Positions 9,101 to 16,548 of a stretch of 44,820 nucleotides of DNA are shown here, piece after piece (within the stretch, counting starts at the first letter, position 1; each line of letters opens with the position of its first letter). This DNA is from Candidatus Solibacter sp. Its GTDB lineage: Bacteria; Acidobacteriota; Terriglobia; Bryobacterales; Bryobacteraceae. The DNA is taken from the NCBI GenBank assembly GCA_025361425.1, contig JANYAH010000082.1:1-44820 (forward strand), given 5' to 3'. The notes under the pieces are model-generated. The model did no database searches. It was not told where the DNA came from and was given only the letters and a program-made list of their open reading frames with translations. Position numbers and translations under genes: made by a program.

Positions 9101-9636
9101 TCGGCCGCGGCAAACCACTGCTGGCTAACATGCCCAAGCTGGCCAACCTCCTGCTAGGCAACTGGAGAGTGTCGGCCATTCATACCTATGTCAGCGGACG
9201 GGCACTCGGCATCGGGTCGGGTCAGAACTGTTTTGGAGCTTGCGGCACGGCTCGCGCGAGTTTCGCGGTAGGCGCCGGCGACACGATTCCGCTGGTGAAC
9301 CCGGCTTGGAGTTCCGATCCCTCAGTGGCCTACAGTGTTCCGTATCTGAACAAGGCGGCATTCGTTCGCCCTGCGAATATGCAGTACGGCAACACGCCGC
9401 GGCGCATCCCACAGCTTCGTGGTCCTAAGACGATCAACGAAGATCTGGCAATTCTGAAGAACTTTCACGTCACCGAACGCCAGTATTTCGAGATTCGCGC
9501 TTCCGGCTCGAACGCTTTTAACCGGCACATCATCGGCGGTCCGGACACAAACATGGACAGCAACACATTCGGGCTGATCACGAGTAACGGCAACAGCGGC
9601 CGTGAGATCCAGTTCGGACTCAAGTTCTACTTCTAA
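6121..9636 (+). CDS. Oar-like TonB-dependent receptor with carboxypeptidase-regulatory domain
   Basis: An outer-membrane receptor of 1171 residues. A Sec signal peptide ends near AAQ (about 22), then a carboxypeptidase-regulatory-like beta domain (about 24-105, RGTVRGTVVDQTGAAIPGA), a plug region (about 115-250, with VEEFKVQSSSYSAEYG and NWVTKSGTNELHG), and a long beta barrel ending in the aromatic residue of QFGLKFYF. Acidobacteria use such proteins where Bacteroidota use SusC. ATG 6121 is chosen over the upstream ATG at 6070 because it follows AGGAG and opens directly into the signal peptide. First gene of the plus-strand sugar operon; it probably imports the oligosaccharide or glycoside handled downstream. 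No SusD homologue is present. Confidence 0.92.
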   Translation: MKSAMSRFVIGLLFLCGLVAAQDRGTVRGTVVDQTGAAIPGATVTVRNVETGLVQTVKTETDGVYTVLYLPVGNYSVTTKKSGFRDAQTSGVRVSVASMVNVDVAMTLGSMEQTVEVSGAASLVDLQGTNLGKVMPTKAIMDLPLFISGGLRSNMNFIILTPGVLGDASNPRIGGGLLDGQSEQLDGAESQSERRNDPSMNGVSVEAVEEFKVQSSSYSAEYGRTSNGVINWVTKSGTNELHGTGFLFARNEFFNSRGWTGPFTAVPAPRSVRRQWNPGGSVGGPVMIPKVFDGRNKAFFFFAYEQAKTRNGRGFGLVTTPIDEFKNGDLRKLVDASGNMIPLYDPFDGAGNLLSDQSQRQRLQCNGALNVICPNRIDPLSKRLVGLLGRPDNPNAITNNTRSYRYGTSQTTLPSIKGDYVFNEKHRANFLYSRYFSPAQPNIAQWPGTLPSDNWNTDTKIQYYRFNYDYIIRSSLLNHITFGFNKRNLIENPGNTNNIDESIRKAMDFPGVLTPTVPGKTVKYNADYVTFGTHVATDSRQKTYDFKEQLAWIKGRHSTKFGFNYLRGMYRRLDYNDAYGVVGYSGAATSNTSAYGGQQGSGWAAFLLGVSSGGDFRYPDDTEFFWPYYAWYAQDDFKASKKLTLNFGLRYEIPVPKQERNLHNSNFCPTCSNAAAGGLLGAMVYAGVDQQGSRFGQTRMNAFGPRLGFAYELSPKTVIRGGGSIYYQPSREDGNADNGIQGFGGTYNPPGNYLASGISMLNSTGFLPLNSLINANKPPVSTPAALSAALLNQGVFYYNPTAGRAPYFGDWQFTIERTITNNSLFRASYHATIGNKLLSRKQSQNQLDPKYWSIYGTSLGQSISSLMGSPTGSALLAANGFRLPYPNFPQNLSLQQALRPYPQYSNVDSNAGGQNDGHMTFHALETSFEHRFNHGLYMMASYTWAKLISNTDGEDANRGDGSGQNQYNRALDKALGIQDSPHNFRLSYVYELPIGRGKPLLANMPKLANLLLGNWRVSAIHTYVSGRALGIGSGQNCFGACGTARASFAVGAGDTIPLVNPAWSSDPSVAYSVPYLNKAAFVRPANMQYGNTPRRIPQLRGPKTINEDLAILKNFHVTERQYFEIRASGSNAFNRHIIGGPDTNMDSNTFGLITSNGNSGREIQFGLKFYF

Positions 9637-9674
9637 GTCGGGTTTGCCCAGTTACAAAGAGAGACCAGACGAAC

Positions 9675-9815
9675 ATGACATCCCATAACATTGCACCCAC
9701 ACGCCGGAGTTTCCTGGTCGCGCTTTGGCTGCCGCTGCCATTGCTGGGAGCGCCTTAGCCAGGGCAAAAGCACCGACAGGCGGTCGTCTTAGCGTAATTA
9801 GCAGGTTTTCAATTT
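9675..9815 (+). pseudogene. Broken Tat-signal leader of a lost exported protein
   Basis: ATG 9675 opens a frame with TRRSFLVAL, a twin-arginine signal, but it ends at TAG after 27 residues. A single -1 frame shift around 9722 restores a perfect continuation, LAAAAIAGSALARAKA, i.e. the hydrophobic and c-regions of a Tat signal. No mature protein follows; the next gene starts at 9816 with its own Sec signal. This is best read as the start of a deleted Tat-exported protein, perhaps another oxidoreductase, left between two operon genes. Confidence 0.55.
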
Positions 9816-10943
9816 ATGAAACATATACTGGCACTGTTCTGCATCCTGGCGATTCCAGCCACCGCCCAGCAGTACAAGATCGCGGTGGTCTCTATGATTC
9901 ACGCCCACGTGTGGCTGCATTTGGGCACCATGCTGAAAGGCGACAAGGTGAAGCTGGTGGGAGTCGCTGAGACCCTGCCGGAACTCCTCGAGCGCGCCGG
10001 GCGAATCGACGTGATCCCGCAAACCAACAACGTCACCCGCCCGGGTGTCCCGGCAAACCTCATCTACCCCGACTGGAAGAAGATGATCGATGAAACCAAA
10101 CCCGACATCGTCTGGGCGTTCACCGAAACGAACCGGCACCTGGATGTGGTGGAATACTGCGCTCCCCGGGGCATTCACGTTATGGTGGAAAAACCCCTGG
10201 CCGCATCGTATAAGGATGCTCTCGCCATCCAGCGGTTGGCCCGCAAGCACAACATTCAAGTCCTGACGAATTATGGCAGCACCTGGAGCGCTTCGACCTA
10301 CGCGGTGAAGGCCGCGGTGGATTCGGGCGCCATCGGCAAAGTGTTCCGCCTGCATGCGACCGTAGGCCACAACGGGCCCGGCGATCCTGCCAAATCGTCG
10401 TTTGCCGCATGGCTTGCCGATCCGGTGAAAAACGGTGCAGGCGCGCTCGTGGATTTCGGTTGCTACTCCGTGCTGTGGTCGTTGTGGCTGGAAGGGCGCC
10501 CCGAAAGCGTGTACGCGACGTCCTTACACATTAAGCCCCAAATGTTTCCGAAGGTGGAGGATCACGCCACCATCCTGCTCAACTATAAAAATGCCACCGC
10601 CATCTTCGAAGCCAGTTGGGACCTGCCTCCGCGCGCGCCGTCCGGAAACGAACTGTTCGGCACCGGCGGCAGCATCCTGGCAGGCCGCAGGATTGAGTTG
10701 CGGACGTTCGGCGCACGGCCGGCGAGCGGTGGGCGCGGCATGCCGGAGCCCGAAGAGATCAAGGTGGCCCCCCTTCCGCCCGAGCGCTCGGACCCGATCA
10801 ACTACATGGTTGACCGCCTCACGAACAAACAGCCCGTTGAAGGGTTGTCCGCGCTCGACCTCAACGTTGAGGTCAACGAGGTGCTGGAAGCGGCAAAGGA
10901 ATCGGTGAAGACCGGAAAGGCCATCCGGCTTCCCGCCAAGTAA
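9816..10943 (+). CDS. Sec-exported Gfo/Idh/MocA-family protein
   Basis: 375 residues. The N-terminus KHILALFCILAIPATA is a Sec signal peptide, so the protein is periplasmic. A Gfo/Idh fold follows: a nucleotide-binding half with the motif VEKPLAAS and a C-terminal domain with GALVDFGCYSVLWSLWLEG. Oddly, the Rossmann loop after the first strand reads VVSMIHAHVWLHL: the glycines of GxGxxG are missing and an H-x-H appears. Exported Gfo/Idh proteins normally travel by Tat with cofactor bound; Sec export of an unfolded chain plus a degraded motif suggests weak or no dinucleotide binding. It lies in the keto-sugar operon. Possible roles are an oxidoreductase with altered cofactor use, a lyase or hydrolase, or a binding protein. 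Confidence 0.85.
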   Translation: MKHILALFCILAIPATAQQYKIAVVSMIHAHVWLHLGTMLKGDKVKLVGVAETLPELLERAGRIDVIPQTNNVTRPGVPANLIYPDWKKMIDETKPDIVWAFTETNRHLDVVEYCAPRGIHVMVEKPLAASYKDALAIQRLARKHNIQVLTNYGSTWSASTYAVKAAVDSGAIGKVFRLHATVGHNGPGDPAKSSFAAWLADPVKNGAGALVDFGCYSVLWSLWLEGRPESVYATSLHIKPQMFPKVEDHATILLNYKNATAIFEASWDLPPRAPSGNELFGTGGSILAGRRIELRTFGARPASGGRGMPEPEEIKVAPLPPERSDPINYMVDRLTNKQPVEGLSALDLNVEVNEVLEAAKESVKTGKAIRLPAK

Positions 10944-11006
10944 ATTAATCGGTCCGCACAGGCCACGGCTCCGGAAGACCGGCGTCCGTGGAGAACGGGA
11001 GAAATC

Positions 11007-11711
11007 ATGGACTACACGTATTCACAAATCGCAAAGATGATCGACCACTCGCTGCTGAATCCGGTCTTGACGGATCGGGATCTGGAAGCCGGATGTGCCG
11101 TGGCCCGAGCTTATGACGTCGCTTCGGCCTGCGTAAAGCCGTATCACCTCAAGCGATGTGCCGAGTTGCTGGCCGGGAGCACCGTAGCCGCCAGCACGGT
11201 CATCGGGTTTCCTCACGGCGGCAACACGACGGCCGTGAAGGTGGCGGAAGCCGAACAGGCGCTTCGCGACGGCGGCACCGAGTTGGACATGGTCGTTAAT
11301 ATCGGAAAAGTGCTCAGCGAAGACTGGGACTACGTTCGCCAGGATATCCGGGCGGTGGCCGATGTAACTCACGCGGGCGGCGCGATCGTGAAGGTGATCT
11401 TCGAAAACTGCTACTTGCAGGACAGCCACAAGATTAGGCTGTGCGAGATCTGCGCGGAAGTAGGTGCGAATTTCGTCAAGACTTCCACGGGGTATGGCAC
11501 CGGGGGCGCCACGATTGCCGACCTAAAGCTCATGCGCAAGCACTCGCCACCACACATTCGTGTCAAAGCGGCCGGCGGAATACGCACCTTGGATGCGCTG
11601 CTGGAAGTGCGGGAAATTGGCGTGGCCCGGTCGGGCGCTACCCGTACCGCGGAGATGCTGGACGAATGCAAACAGCGCATAGAAGCCTCCACCCTGGTAC
11701 AGCACCGATGA
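11007..11711 (+). CDS. deoC: Deoxyribose-phosphate aldolase
   Basis: 234 residues, the usual length for DeoC. The class I aldolase residues are visible: Schiff-base lysine K158 in FVKTSTGYGTGG, D94 in TELDMVVNIG and the second lysine K187 in RVKAAGGI. A GGGAGA site precedes ATG 11007. DeoC cleaves 2-deoxyribose-5-phosphate to acetaldehyde and glyceraldehyde-3-phosphate in the cytoplasm. Its place in an exported sugar-oxidation operon, without other nucleoside catabolism genes, suggests that it acts on a deoxy- or keto-sugar phosphate from this pathway; that is inference. Its stop overlaps the next start as ATGA (11708-11711). Confidence 0.93.
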   Translation: MDYTYSQIAKMIDHSLLNPVLTDRDLEAGCAVARAYDVASACVKPYHLKRCAELLAGSTVAASTVIGFPHGGNTTAVKVAEAEQALRDGGTELDMVVNIGKVLSEDWDYVRQDIRAVADVTHAGGAIVKVIFENCYLQDSHKIRLCEICAEVGANFVKTSTGYGTGGATIADLKLMRKHSPPHIRVKAAGGIRTLDALLEVREIGVARSGATRTAEMLDECKQRIEASTLVQHR

Positions 11712-13723
11712 GGACAAAACCTGTGATCCGGCGGATGACGTTGCTGGCTGTGATTCTCCTCGGCGTTTGGTGCGTGATGGTGACATCGGCCGGCAGCCCG
11801 CCTGCCGATGCCATAAACGAAGCGCCCAAAGAGCTGGTCTTCGTGCCCATGAAAATCGATGGCCCGGTCCACGATCCCGCGAAGCATACCTTCTGGTTCG
11901 GACCGTTTGCCGAGTGCTCCTCGGTTTTGGACATTGATGGCGATGGCAAGCTCGACATCGCCGCCGGACGGAATTACTATACCGCGCCCAACTGGACGAA
12001 ACACGCGGACTATCGCGACGGCGCCGCCACCAACGGTCCGGACGTCGACGACAACTACGAAGGCACGATGGACGTCAACAACGACGGCCGCATGGACGTG
12101 ATCAGCTCCGGCTGGATGCTCAAGCAGGGCATCTTCTGGTATGAGAACCCGGGCAAGCCGGGTGTGAAGTGGGAGTCCCATGCGCTTCTCCAGACCGACG
12201 GGCTCGAAGGAATGGTCATTGGAAACCTCTCCGGCCACGATGGCAAAGATGTCCTGGTCAACTTCTTCGCGCGCAAGCCGGGCCGTGGCCTGATCTGGTT
12301 CGAACATCTGAACCAGGCTCCCTGGTTCAAAGAGCATGTGTTGGGGCCCGAAAATGTCGGTGTAAGCCATGGAAGCGGCATCGGCGACATCAACGGGGAT
12401 GGCCGCGACGATGTGGTCACCACCAGCGGCTGGTTTGAAGCCCCGGCGCGTCCCACGGAACAACCCTGGATCTGGCACCCGGACTACCAGTTCGCGGCAT
12501 TCGGCGCGGCGGCGGGAAGGCCCGGCGGCGCGGGACTGCCCATCCTGGTCACCGACGTCAACGGCGATGGCCTGAACGACATCATCATGGGCTCTGACCA
12601 CGGCTACGGCTTGGCTTGGTTCGAGCAGAAAATCACCAACGGCAAGCGCAGCTTTGTCCAGCACTGGATCGAAACGGAATATCCCACCTTTCACACGATG
12701 GCTCTGGCCGACCTGGATGGAGACGGCAAGCCGGAACTCATTACAGGGAAACAGTTGCTGGCGCATAACGGCGGCGATGTCGGCGGGCTCGAACCCGTGT
12801 TCGTGTTCTATTACAAAATCAACAAAGGCCATTTCGAAAGGCACATACTCTCCTACAGTTATCTTGAACCGTACTTGGCCGCAGGCTACAACGGCCCGCC
12901 GCCTAACTACGCAATCGGTGTCGGGATGCGGCTGAGCGTGGGCGATCTGGACGGCGACGGCCGCCAGGATATCGTGGTTGCCTGCCGCAGCGGCCTCTAC
13001 GTTTTCTTCAACAAAGGCACTTCGCCGAAAACGCGCGGGAGGAATCCACTTCCAGACCGCGACAGTTATCCGGGCAACGTGACTTGGGAAGCCCCCAGAA
13101 ACCCGCCCCAGGCGAATGGGGAAAACTTCCTGCCGCTTTTCAATGGCCGGGACCTGACCGGCTGGCAACCGGCCGTAAACTGGGCTGTCGAAGACGGTGT
13201 GATCACGCTCAAGAATCGGACGGACCGCCAGGAGCACAACGACAACTATCTCTGGACCGAGCGGCAATACGGCGACTTCGTGCTCGACCTGGAGTTCAAA
13301 GTGGCGCAGGGGACCAATAGCGGAGTCTTCCTGCATACCTCGAATCCGAAGGACCCGGTGCAGACCGGAATCGAGATTCAGGTTGCCAGTTCCGCCCCCG
13401 GCCGTTCTTTGGGCAAAGGTAGCGTCGGCGGTATCTATGACTTAGTGGCACCTACGGCGAATCGACTTAAGCCGGACGACTGGAATCGGTACACCATCAC
13501 CTGCCAGGGACCCCGGATTTCCGTGGTTCTCAATGGGCAACCGGTGAGCGAAGCGAATCTGGACCAATGGCCCCAGGCCCGAAAAAGCCTCGATGGCACC
13601 GTAAACAAGTTCGACAAACCGCTCAAAGACTTCGCGCGGATAGGGTACGTTGGCCTGCAGGATCACGGTACGCCGGTCTGGTATAGGAACATTCGCATCA
13701 AGCCACTCAACCCGAGCCGCTAG
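11708..13723 (+). CDS. Exported FG-GAP/VCBS repeat protein fused to a DUF1080 domain
   Basis: 671 residues, starting at ATG 11708 inside the deoC stop; the longer upstream frame overlaps deoC out of frame. After a signal segment (about 8-28) come at least six calcium-loop motifs of the FG-GAP type, e.g. DIDGDGKLDI, DVNNDGRMDV, DINGDGRDDV and DLDGDGRQDI, forming a probable beta propeller to about residue 440. From about 475 to the end is a DUF1080 domain (LFNGRDLTGWQ, NSGVFLHTSN, WYRNIRIKPL). DUF1080 proteins include 3-keto-disaccharide hydrolases. The fusion suggests a secreted glycoside-binding propeller carrying a keto-glycoside hydrolase or lectin-like jelly roll. Location: periplasm or cell surface. 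Confidence 0.88.
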   Translation: MRTKPVIRRMTLLAVILLGVWCVMVTSAGSPPADAINEAPKELVFVPMKIDGPVHDPAKHTFWFGPFAECSSVLDIDGDGKLDIAAGRNYYTAPNWTKHADYRDGAATNGPDVDDNYEGTMDVNNDGRMDVISSGWMLKQGIFWYENPGKPGVKWESHALLQTDGLEGMVIGNLSGHDGKDVLVNFFARKPGRGLIWFEHLNQAPWFKEHVLGPENVGVSHGSGIGDINGDGRDDVVTTSGWFEAPARPTEQPWIWHPDYQFAAFGAAAGRPGGAGLPILVTDVNGDGLNDIIMGSDHGYGLAWFEQKITNGKRSFVQHWIETEYPTFHTMALADLDGDGKPELITGKQLLAHNGGDVGGLEPVFVFYYKINKGHFERHILSYSYLEPYLAAGYNGPPPNYAIGVGMRLSVGDLDGDGRQDIVVACRSGLYVFFNKGTSPKTRGRNPLPDRDSYPGNVTWEAPRNPPQANGENFLPLFNGRDLTGWQPAVNWAVEDGVITLKNRTDRQEHNDNYLWTERQYGDFVLDLEFKVAQGTNSGVFLHTSNPKDPVQTGIEIQVASSAPGRSLGKGSVGGIYDLVAPTANRLKPDDWNRYTITCQGPRISVVLNGQPVSEANLDQWPQARKSLDGTVNKFDKPLKDFARIGYVGLQDHGTPVWYRNIRIKPLNPSR

Positions 13724-13738
13724 AGCGGAGGGGAGTGG

Positions 13739-14197
13739 ATGGGGGCAATCCAAATGAAGACACATCTATACGTTTTGACGATGTTTCTCGGAGTGATACT
13801 GGCTGTTCATCTGTCGATGAACGGCAAAGTGGGCAGTGTGTTAAACAACGCCCGCGTGGGTAACGCGCTCTTCTGGTGCATCGGCGCGATAGGCGCCTTG
13901 GCGATTGGGCTGACCGGCTGGCAAAGCGGCGCTCTCGGCCCGCTCAAGCAGGTACACCCTGTTTTGTTGACAGCCGGGATCTTGGGTGCGTGTCTGGTCT
14001 TCGCGATTGCCTGGCTGATTCCCCAAGTCGGTGCGGGACCTGTGATGATCACGCTGCTGGCCGGGCAGATTCTGGGCGGGCTGGTCATGTCGCATTACGG
14101 CTGGCTGGGGTCACCGGTACAACCGGTGACGTTGACCAGACTCGCCGGAGTAGCCGTGATGATCGGGGGAGTCGTACTCGCAACCTTTAGTAAGTGA
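13739..14197 (+). CDS. DMT-family (YdcZ/DUF606-like) membrane protein
   Basis: 152 residues, almost all hydrophobic, with about five membrane spans (for instance 7-25, 41-59, 72-92, 97-116, 130-149). Sequence style (GWQSGALGPL, LLAGQILGGLV) fits the small DUF606/YdcZ proteins of the drug/metabolite transporter superfamily. ATG 13739 follows a GGAGGGGAG ribosome site; an ATG at 13754 is an alternative. It starts 15 nt after the FG-GAP/DUF1080 gene and its stop overlaps the next start as GTGA. It may move a product across the inner membrane; substrate unknown. Confidence 0.8.
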   Translation: MGAIQMKTHLYVLTMFLGVILAVHLSMNGKVGSVLNNARVGNALFWCIGAIGALAIGLTGWQSGALGPLKQVHPVLLTAGILGACLVFAIAWLIPQVGAGPVMITLLAGQILGGLVMSHYGWLGSPVQPVTLTRLAGVAVMIGGVVLATFSK

Positions 14198-15174
14198 GCT
14201 CACAGATGCGAAAACTTACCTTGGGATCCTCGGAGGTCGAAGTCAGCGCCCTCTGTTTAGGCACGGATCTGATCGGCAGCAAAATCGACCGTGAGACATC
14301 CTTTCGATTGCTGGATCTCTTCCGGGAGAGCGGCGGCACGTTTGTCGATACGGGAAACTTCTACGCCGCCTGGCTACCCGGATGCAAGGGCGGCGAGAGC
14401 GAGACCACCATCGGCCTCTGGATGAAGGAGCGCGGCAATCGCCATGAGATGGCGATTGCGTCAAAGATCGGCTTCGACTACCCGGGTTGCCAGGGAGGCC
14501 TTAATGCGGCGGAGATTGAGCGGGAATGCGACAAGAGCTTGCGGCGGCTGCAGACCGACAGACTCGACCTGTATTATGCGCACCGCGACGATTCTGAAAC
14601 GCCGGTGGAAGAAACCATGGAGGCGTTCGACCGCCTGATCCGGGCGGGCAAAGTACGCGCCATTGGCGCCAGCAACCTGAGGTCATGGCGCATCGCCGAA
14701 GCGAATACAGTAGCGGGGGCCCACGGATGGGCTCGGTATTCGGCAGTCGAGCAGAGGCACACCTACCTGAGACCGCGGCACGGCGCGGATTTCGGTCCCC
14801 AAGTCTCGATCAATGAAGACCTGAAGGGCTACTGCGGCGCACGTGACATCACGCTCATTGCCTATTCCGCTCTTTTGCAGGGCGCCTACACGCGCCAGGA
14901 CCGTCCGGTGCCCATGCAGTACGCCGGCGTTGATTCCAATGCGCGCCTGGAAGTACTCAGGGGCGTCGCGGAGGAAAGCGGAGTCACCTTGAATCAGGTG
15001 GTGATCGCCTGGATGCGGCAGAGCGACCCGCCAGTGCTGCCAATTATCGCTGGTAGTGAGCCCGGCCAATTGGCAGAGAATCTTGCGGCTTTAAAAGTCA
15101 CGCTCGCCGAAGACCAGATCCGGCGATTGGATGTCGCGGGTAATCCCGACATCAAACAAGCGTGGCTTCGGTAA
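14194..15174 (+). CDS. Aldo/keto reductase
   Basis: 326 residues with the catalytic tetrad of aldo/keto reductases: D52 and Y57 in FVDTGNFY, K91 in SKIGFDYPG and H130 in LYYAHRDD. The C-terminal part has the NADPH-binding segment PIIAGSEPGQLAENLAAL. The start is GTG 14194 in a GTGA overlap with the preceding membrane gene; ATG 14206 is an alternative. No signal peptide, so cytoplasmic. In this locus it would suit reduction of a keto-sugar back to a sugar, complementing the exported oxidoreductases and DUF1080 proteins (inference). Confidence 0.92.
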   Translation: MSSQMRKLTLGSSEVEVSALCLGTDLIGSKIDRETSFRLLDLFRESGGTFVDTGNFYAAWLPGCKGGESETTIGLWMKERGNRHEMAIASKIGFDYPGCQGGLNAAEIERECDKSLRRLQTDRLDLYYAHRDDSETPVEETMEAFDRLIRAGKVRAIGASNLRSWRIAEANTVAGAHGWARYSAVEQRHTYLRPRHGADFGPQVSINEDLKGYCGARDITLIAYSALLQGAYTRQDRPVPMQYAGVDSNARLEVLRGVAEESGVTLNQVVIAWMRQSDPPVLPIIAGSEPGQLAENLAALKVTLAEDQIRRLDVAGNPDIKQAWLR

Positions 15175-15223
15175 CTATGTTAGTGGCTGGACAGCCTCAC
15201 TGCGCTGCCTGAAAAGGAGAGTT

Positions 15224-16270
15224 ATGAAGAGATTCTGGATCTTGTTGAGTATTGCGGCTACGGCCCTACTTTCGGCCCTGGCGCAAAACCCGAGTAACCC
15301 GTTTATCGGCCGCTGGGACATGACCGTCACCATCGGTAATGGTCAATTTCCGAGTTGGCTGGAAGTAACGGAAAACAGCGGCACCCTCGCGGCGCGGGTG
15401 CAGCAACCCACCGGCAACGTGGCCCCCGTGCCCGCCGTGAAAATGGAAGGACCACGCCTCATCGTAACCGTGAACGCCGCCGCTCCAGCCCGGTCCGCGG
15501 CAGACAACCGGCCCGCATTCCCCGGCCGGCCCGAAACCGTTTGGGAGTTGACCGCCCAAGGCGGCAAACTCACAGGCGTTGTGAAGAGCGGAGACAACAC
15601 GCGGCAACTGGCCGGCGTGCGGGCGCCTGCGTTGAAAGCGGCGGCCGTGAAATCATGGGCGGCTCCAGAGCCGCTGTTCAATGGCAAGAATCTCTCCGGC
15701 TGGCAGCCGATCAATAATACTCCCGACTTCTTGGACAACCCCGGTGAGAGCCACTGGACGGTGAAGAACGGAGAACTTACCAACGAAGCGAAGGGGTCCA
15801 ATATCAGGACCACGCGAACTTTCAAAGATTTTAAGCTGCACGTCGAATTCAATTGCCCTCCCGGTGAGAATAGCGGAATCTACCTCCGCGGCCGCTACGA
15901 GGTGCAGGTCGCGCCGCCGCCGGACGCCGCGCGGCAGGTCAACCCGGCCGCCAAAAAGGGACCTGGTCCGGGCACGGGGAGTGGCTACAGAAACCCCTTC
16001 CCCGGCATCGGCTCCATCTATGGCATGCTCGGCCCTGCCACGCCGCCGCCGTTCCGGCCGGACTGGCAGACCTATGACATCACTCTCATCGGGCGATGGG
16101 CGACGGTGATTTTCAACGGCGTAACCACCATTAATAATCAGGAAATAGCCGGCGTAACGGGCGGCGCCCTCGATAGCAACGAGGCCGATCCCGGACCGAT
16201 TTACCTCCAGGGTGACCATCACGGCGGCATCCGGTATCGGAACATGACGATTTCCGTGGCGAAGCGCTGA
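15224..16270 (+). CDS. Exported DUF1080 (3-keto-disaccharide hydrolase-like) protein
   Basis: 348 residues. A Sec signal ends at about ALAQ (21). Residues about 25-140 form a beta-rich domain (PFIGRWDMTVTIGNG) of lipocalin-like appearance, and about 147-345 is a DUF1080 domain with LFNGKNLSGWQ, ENSGIYLRGRYEVQV and GIRYRNMTI. ATG 15224 is chosen because AAAGGAGA lies just upstream and a signal peptide follows; the frame is open further upstream into the aldo/keto reductase end. It is the second DUF1080 gene of the operon. Family members cleave 3-keto-glycosides outside the cytoplasm. It is the last plus-strand gene before the decayed region. Confidence 0.9.
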   Translation: MKRFWILLSIAATALLSALAQNPSNPFIGRWDMTVTIGNGQFPSWLEVTENSGTLAARVQQPTGNVAPVPAVKMEGPRLIVTVNAAAPARSAADNRPAFPGRPETVWELTAQGGKLTGVVKSGDNTRQLAGVRAPALKAAAVKSWAAPEPLFNGKNLSGWQPINNTPDFLDNPGESHWTVKNGELTNEAKGSNIRTTRTFKDFKLHVEFNCPPGENSGIYLRGRYEVQVAPPPDAARQVNPAAKKGPGPGTGSGYRNPFPGIGSIYGMLGPATPPPFRPDWQTYDITLIGRWATVIFNGVTTINNQEIAGVTGGALDSNEADPGPIYLQGDHHGGIRYRNMTISVAKR

Positions 16271-16548
16271 AGCTGTCAACTCGGGGACTGGCTGCGAGAT
16301 TCTTCCCGAATTTCGTTGCCTCTCCCCCGGAAATGGTGCAGGAGCCGCTCTTCTCCCATAAGTACCGTTTCCCGATGTTCCTGGCCGTGTTCATGGTATC
16401 GTCGGGCGATGTCGCCACGGGATTCGCCGTTGCGGCTCGGTGCGTGACCCGCCTTACCGGGAGAAGGTGTGGCCGCTAGGTTCCGAAGAAGGAGTAGTCT
16501 CCCGATAGAATGCCGGTTGCTGTCGCTCCCGATTTGCAGGTTGATGAG
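16271..16548. other. Non-coding stretch downstream of the sugar operon
   Basis: No gene is recognised on either strand, and I see no convincing intrinsic terminator. The stretch leads into the decayed genes at 16549-17021 and may itself be decayed sequence. Confidence 0.35.

Noticed and set aside
11441-11707. N-terminal extension of the FG-GAP/DUF1080 frame
   Set aside because: It overlaps deoC out of frame; the signal peptide begins at ATG 11708 within the deoC stop.
11411-13336. Long minus-strand open frame antisense to deoC and the FG-GAP gene
   Set aside because: It is a shadow of GC-rich codons on the other strand, without any recognisable domain.
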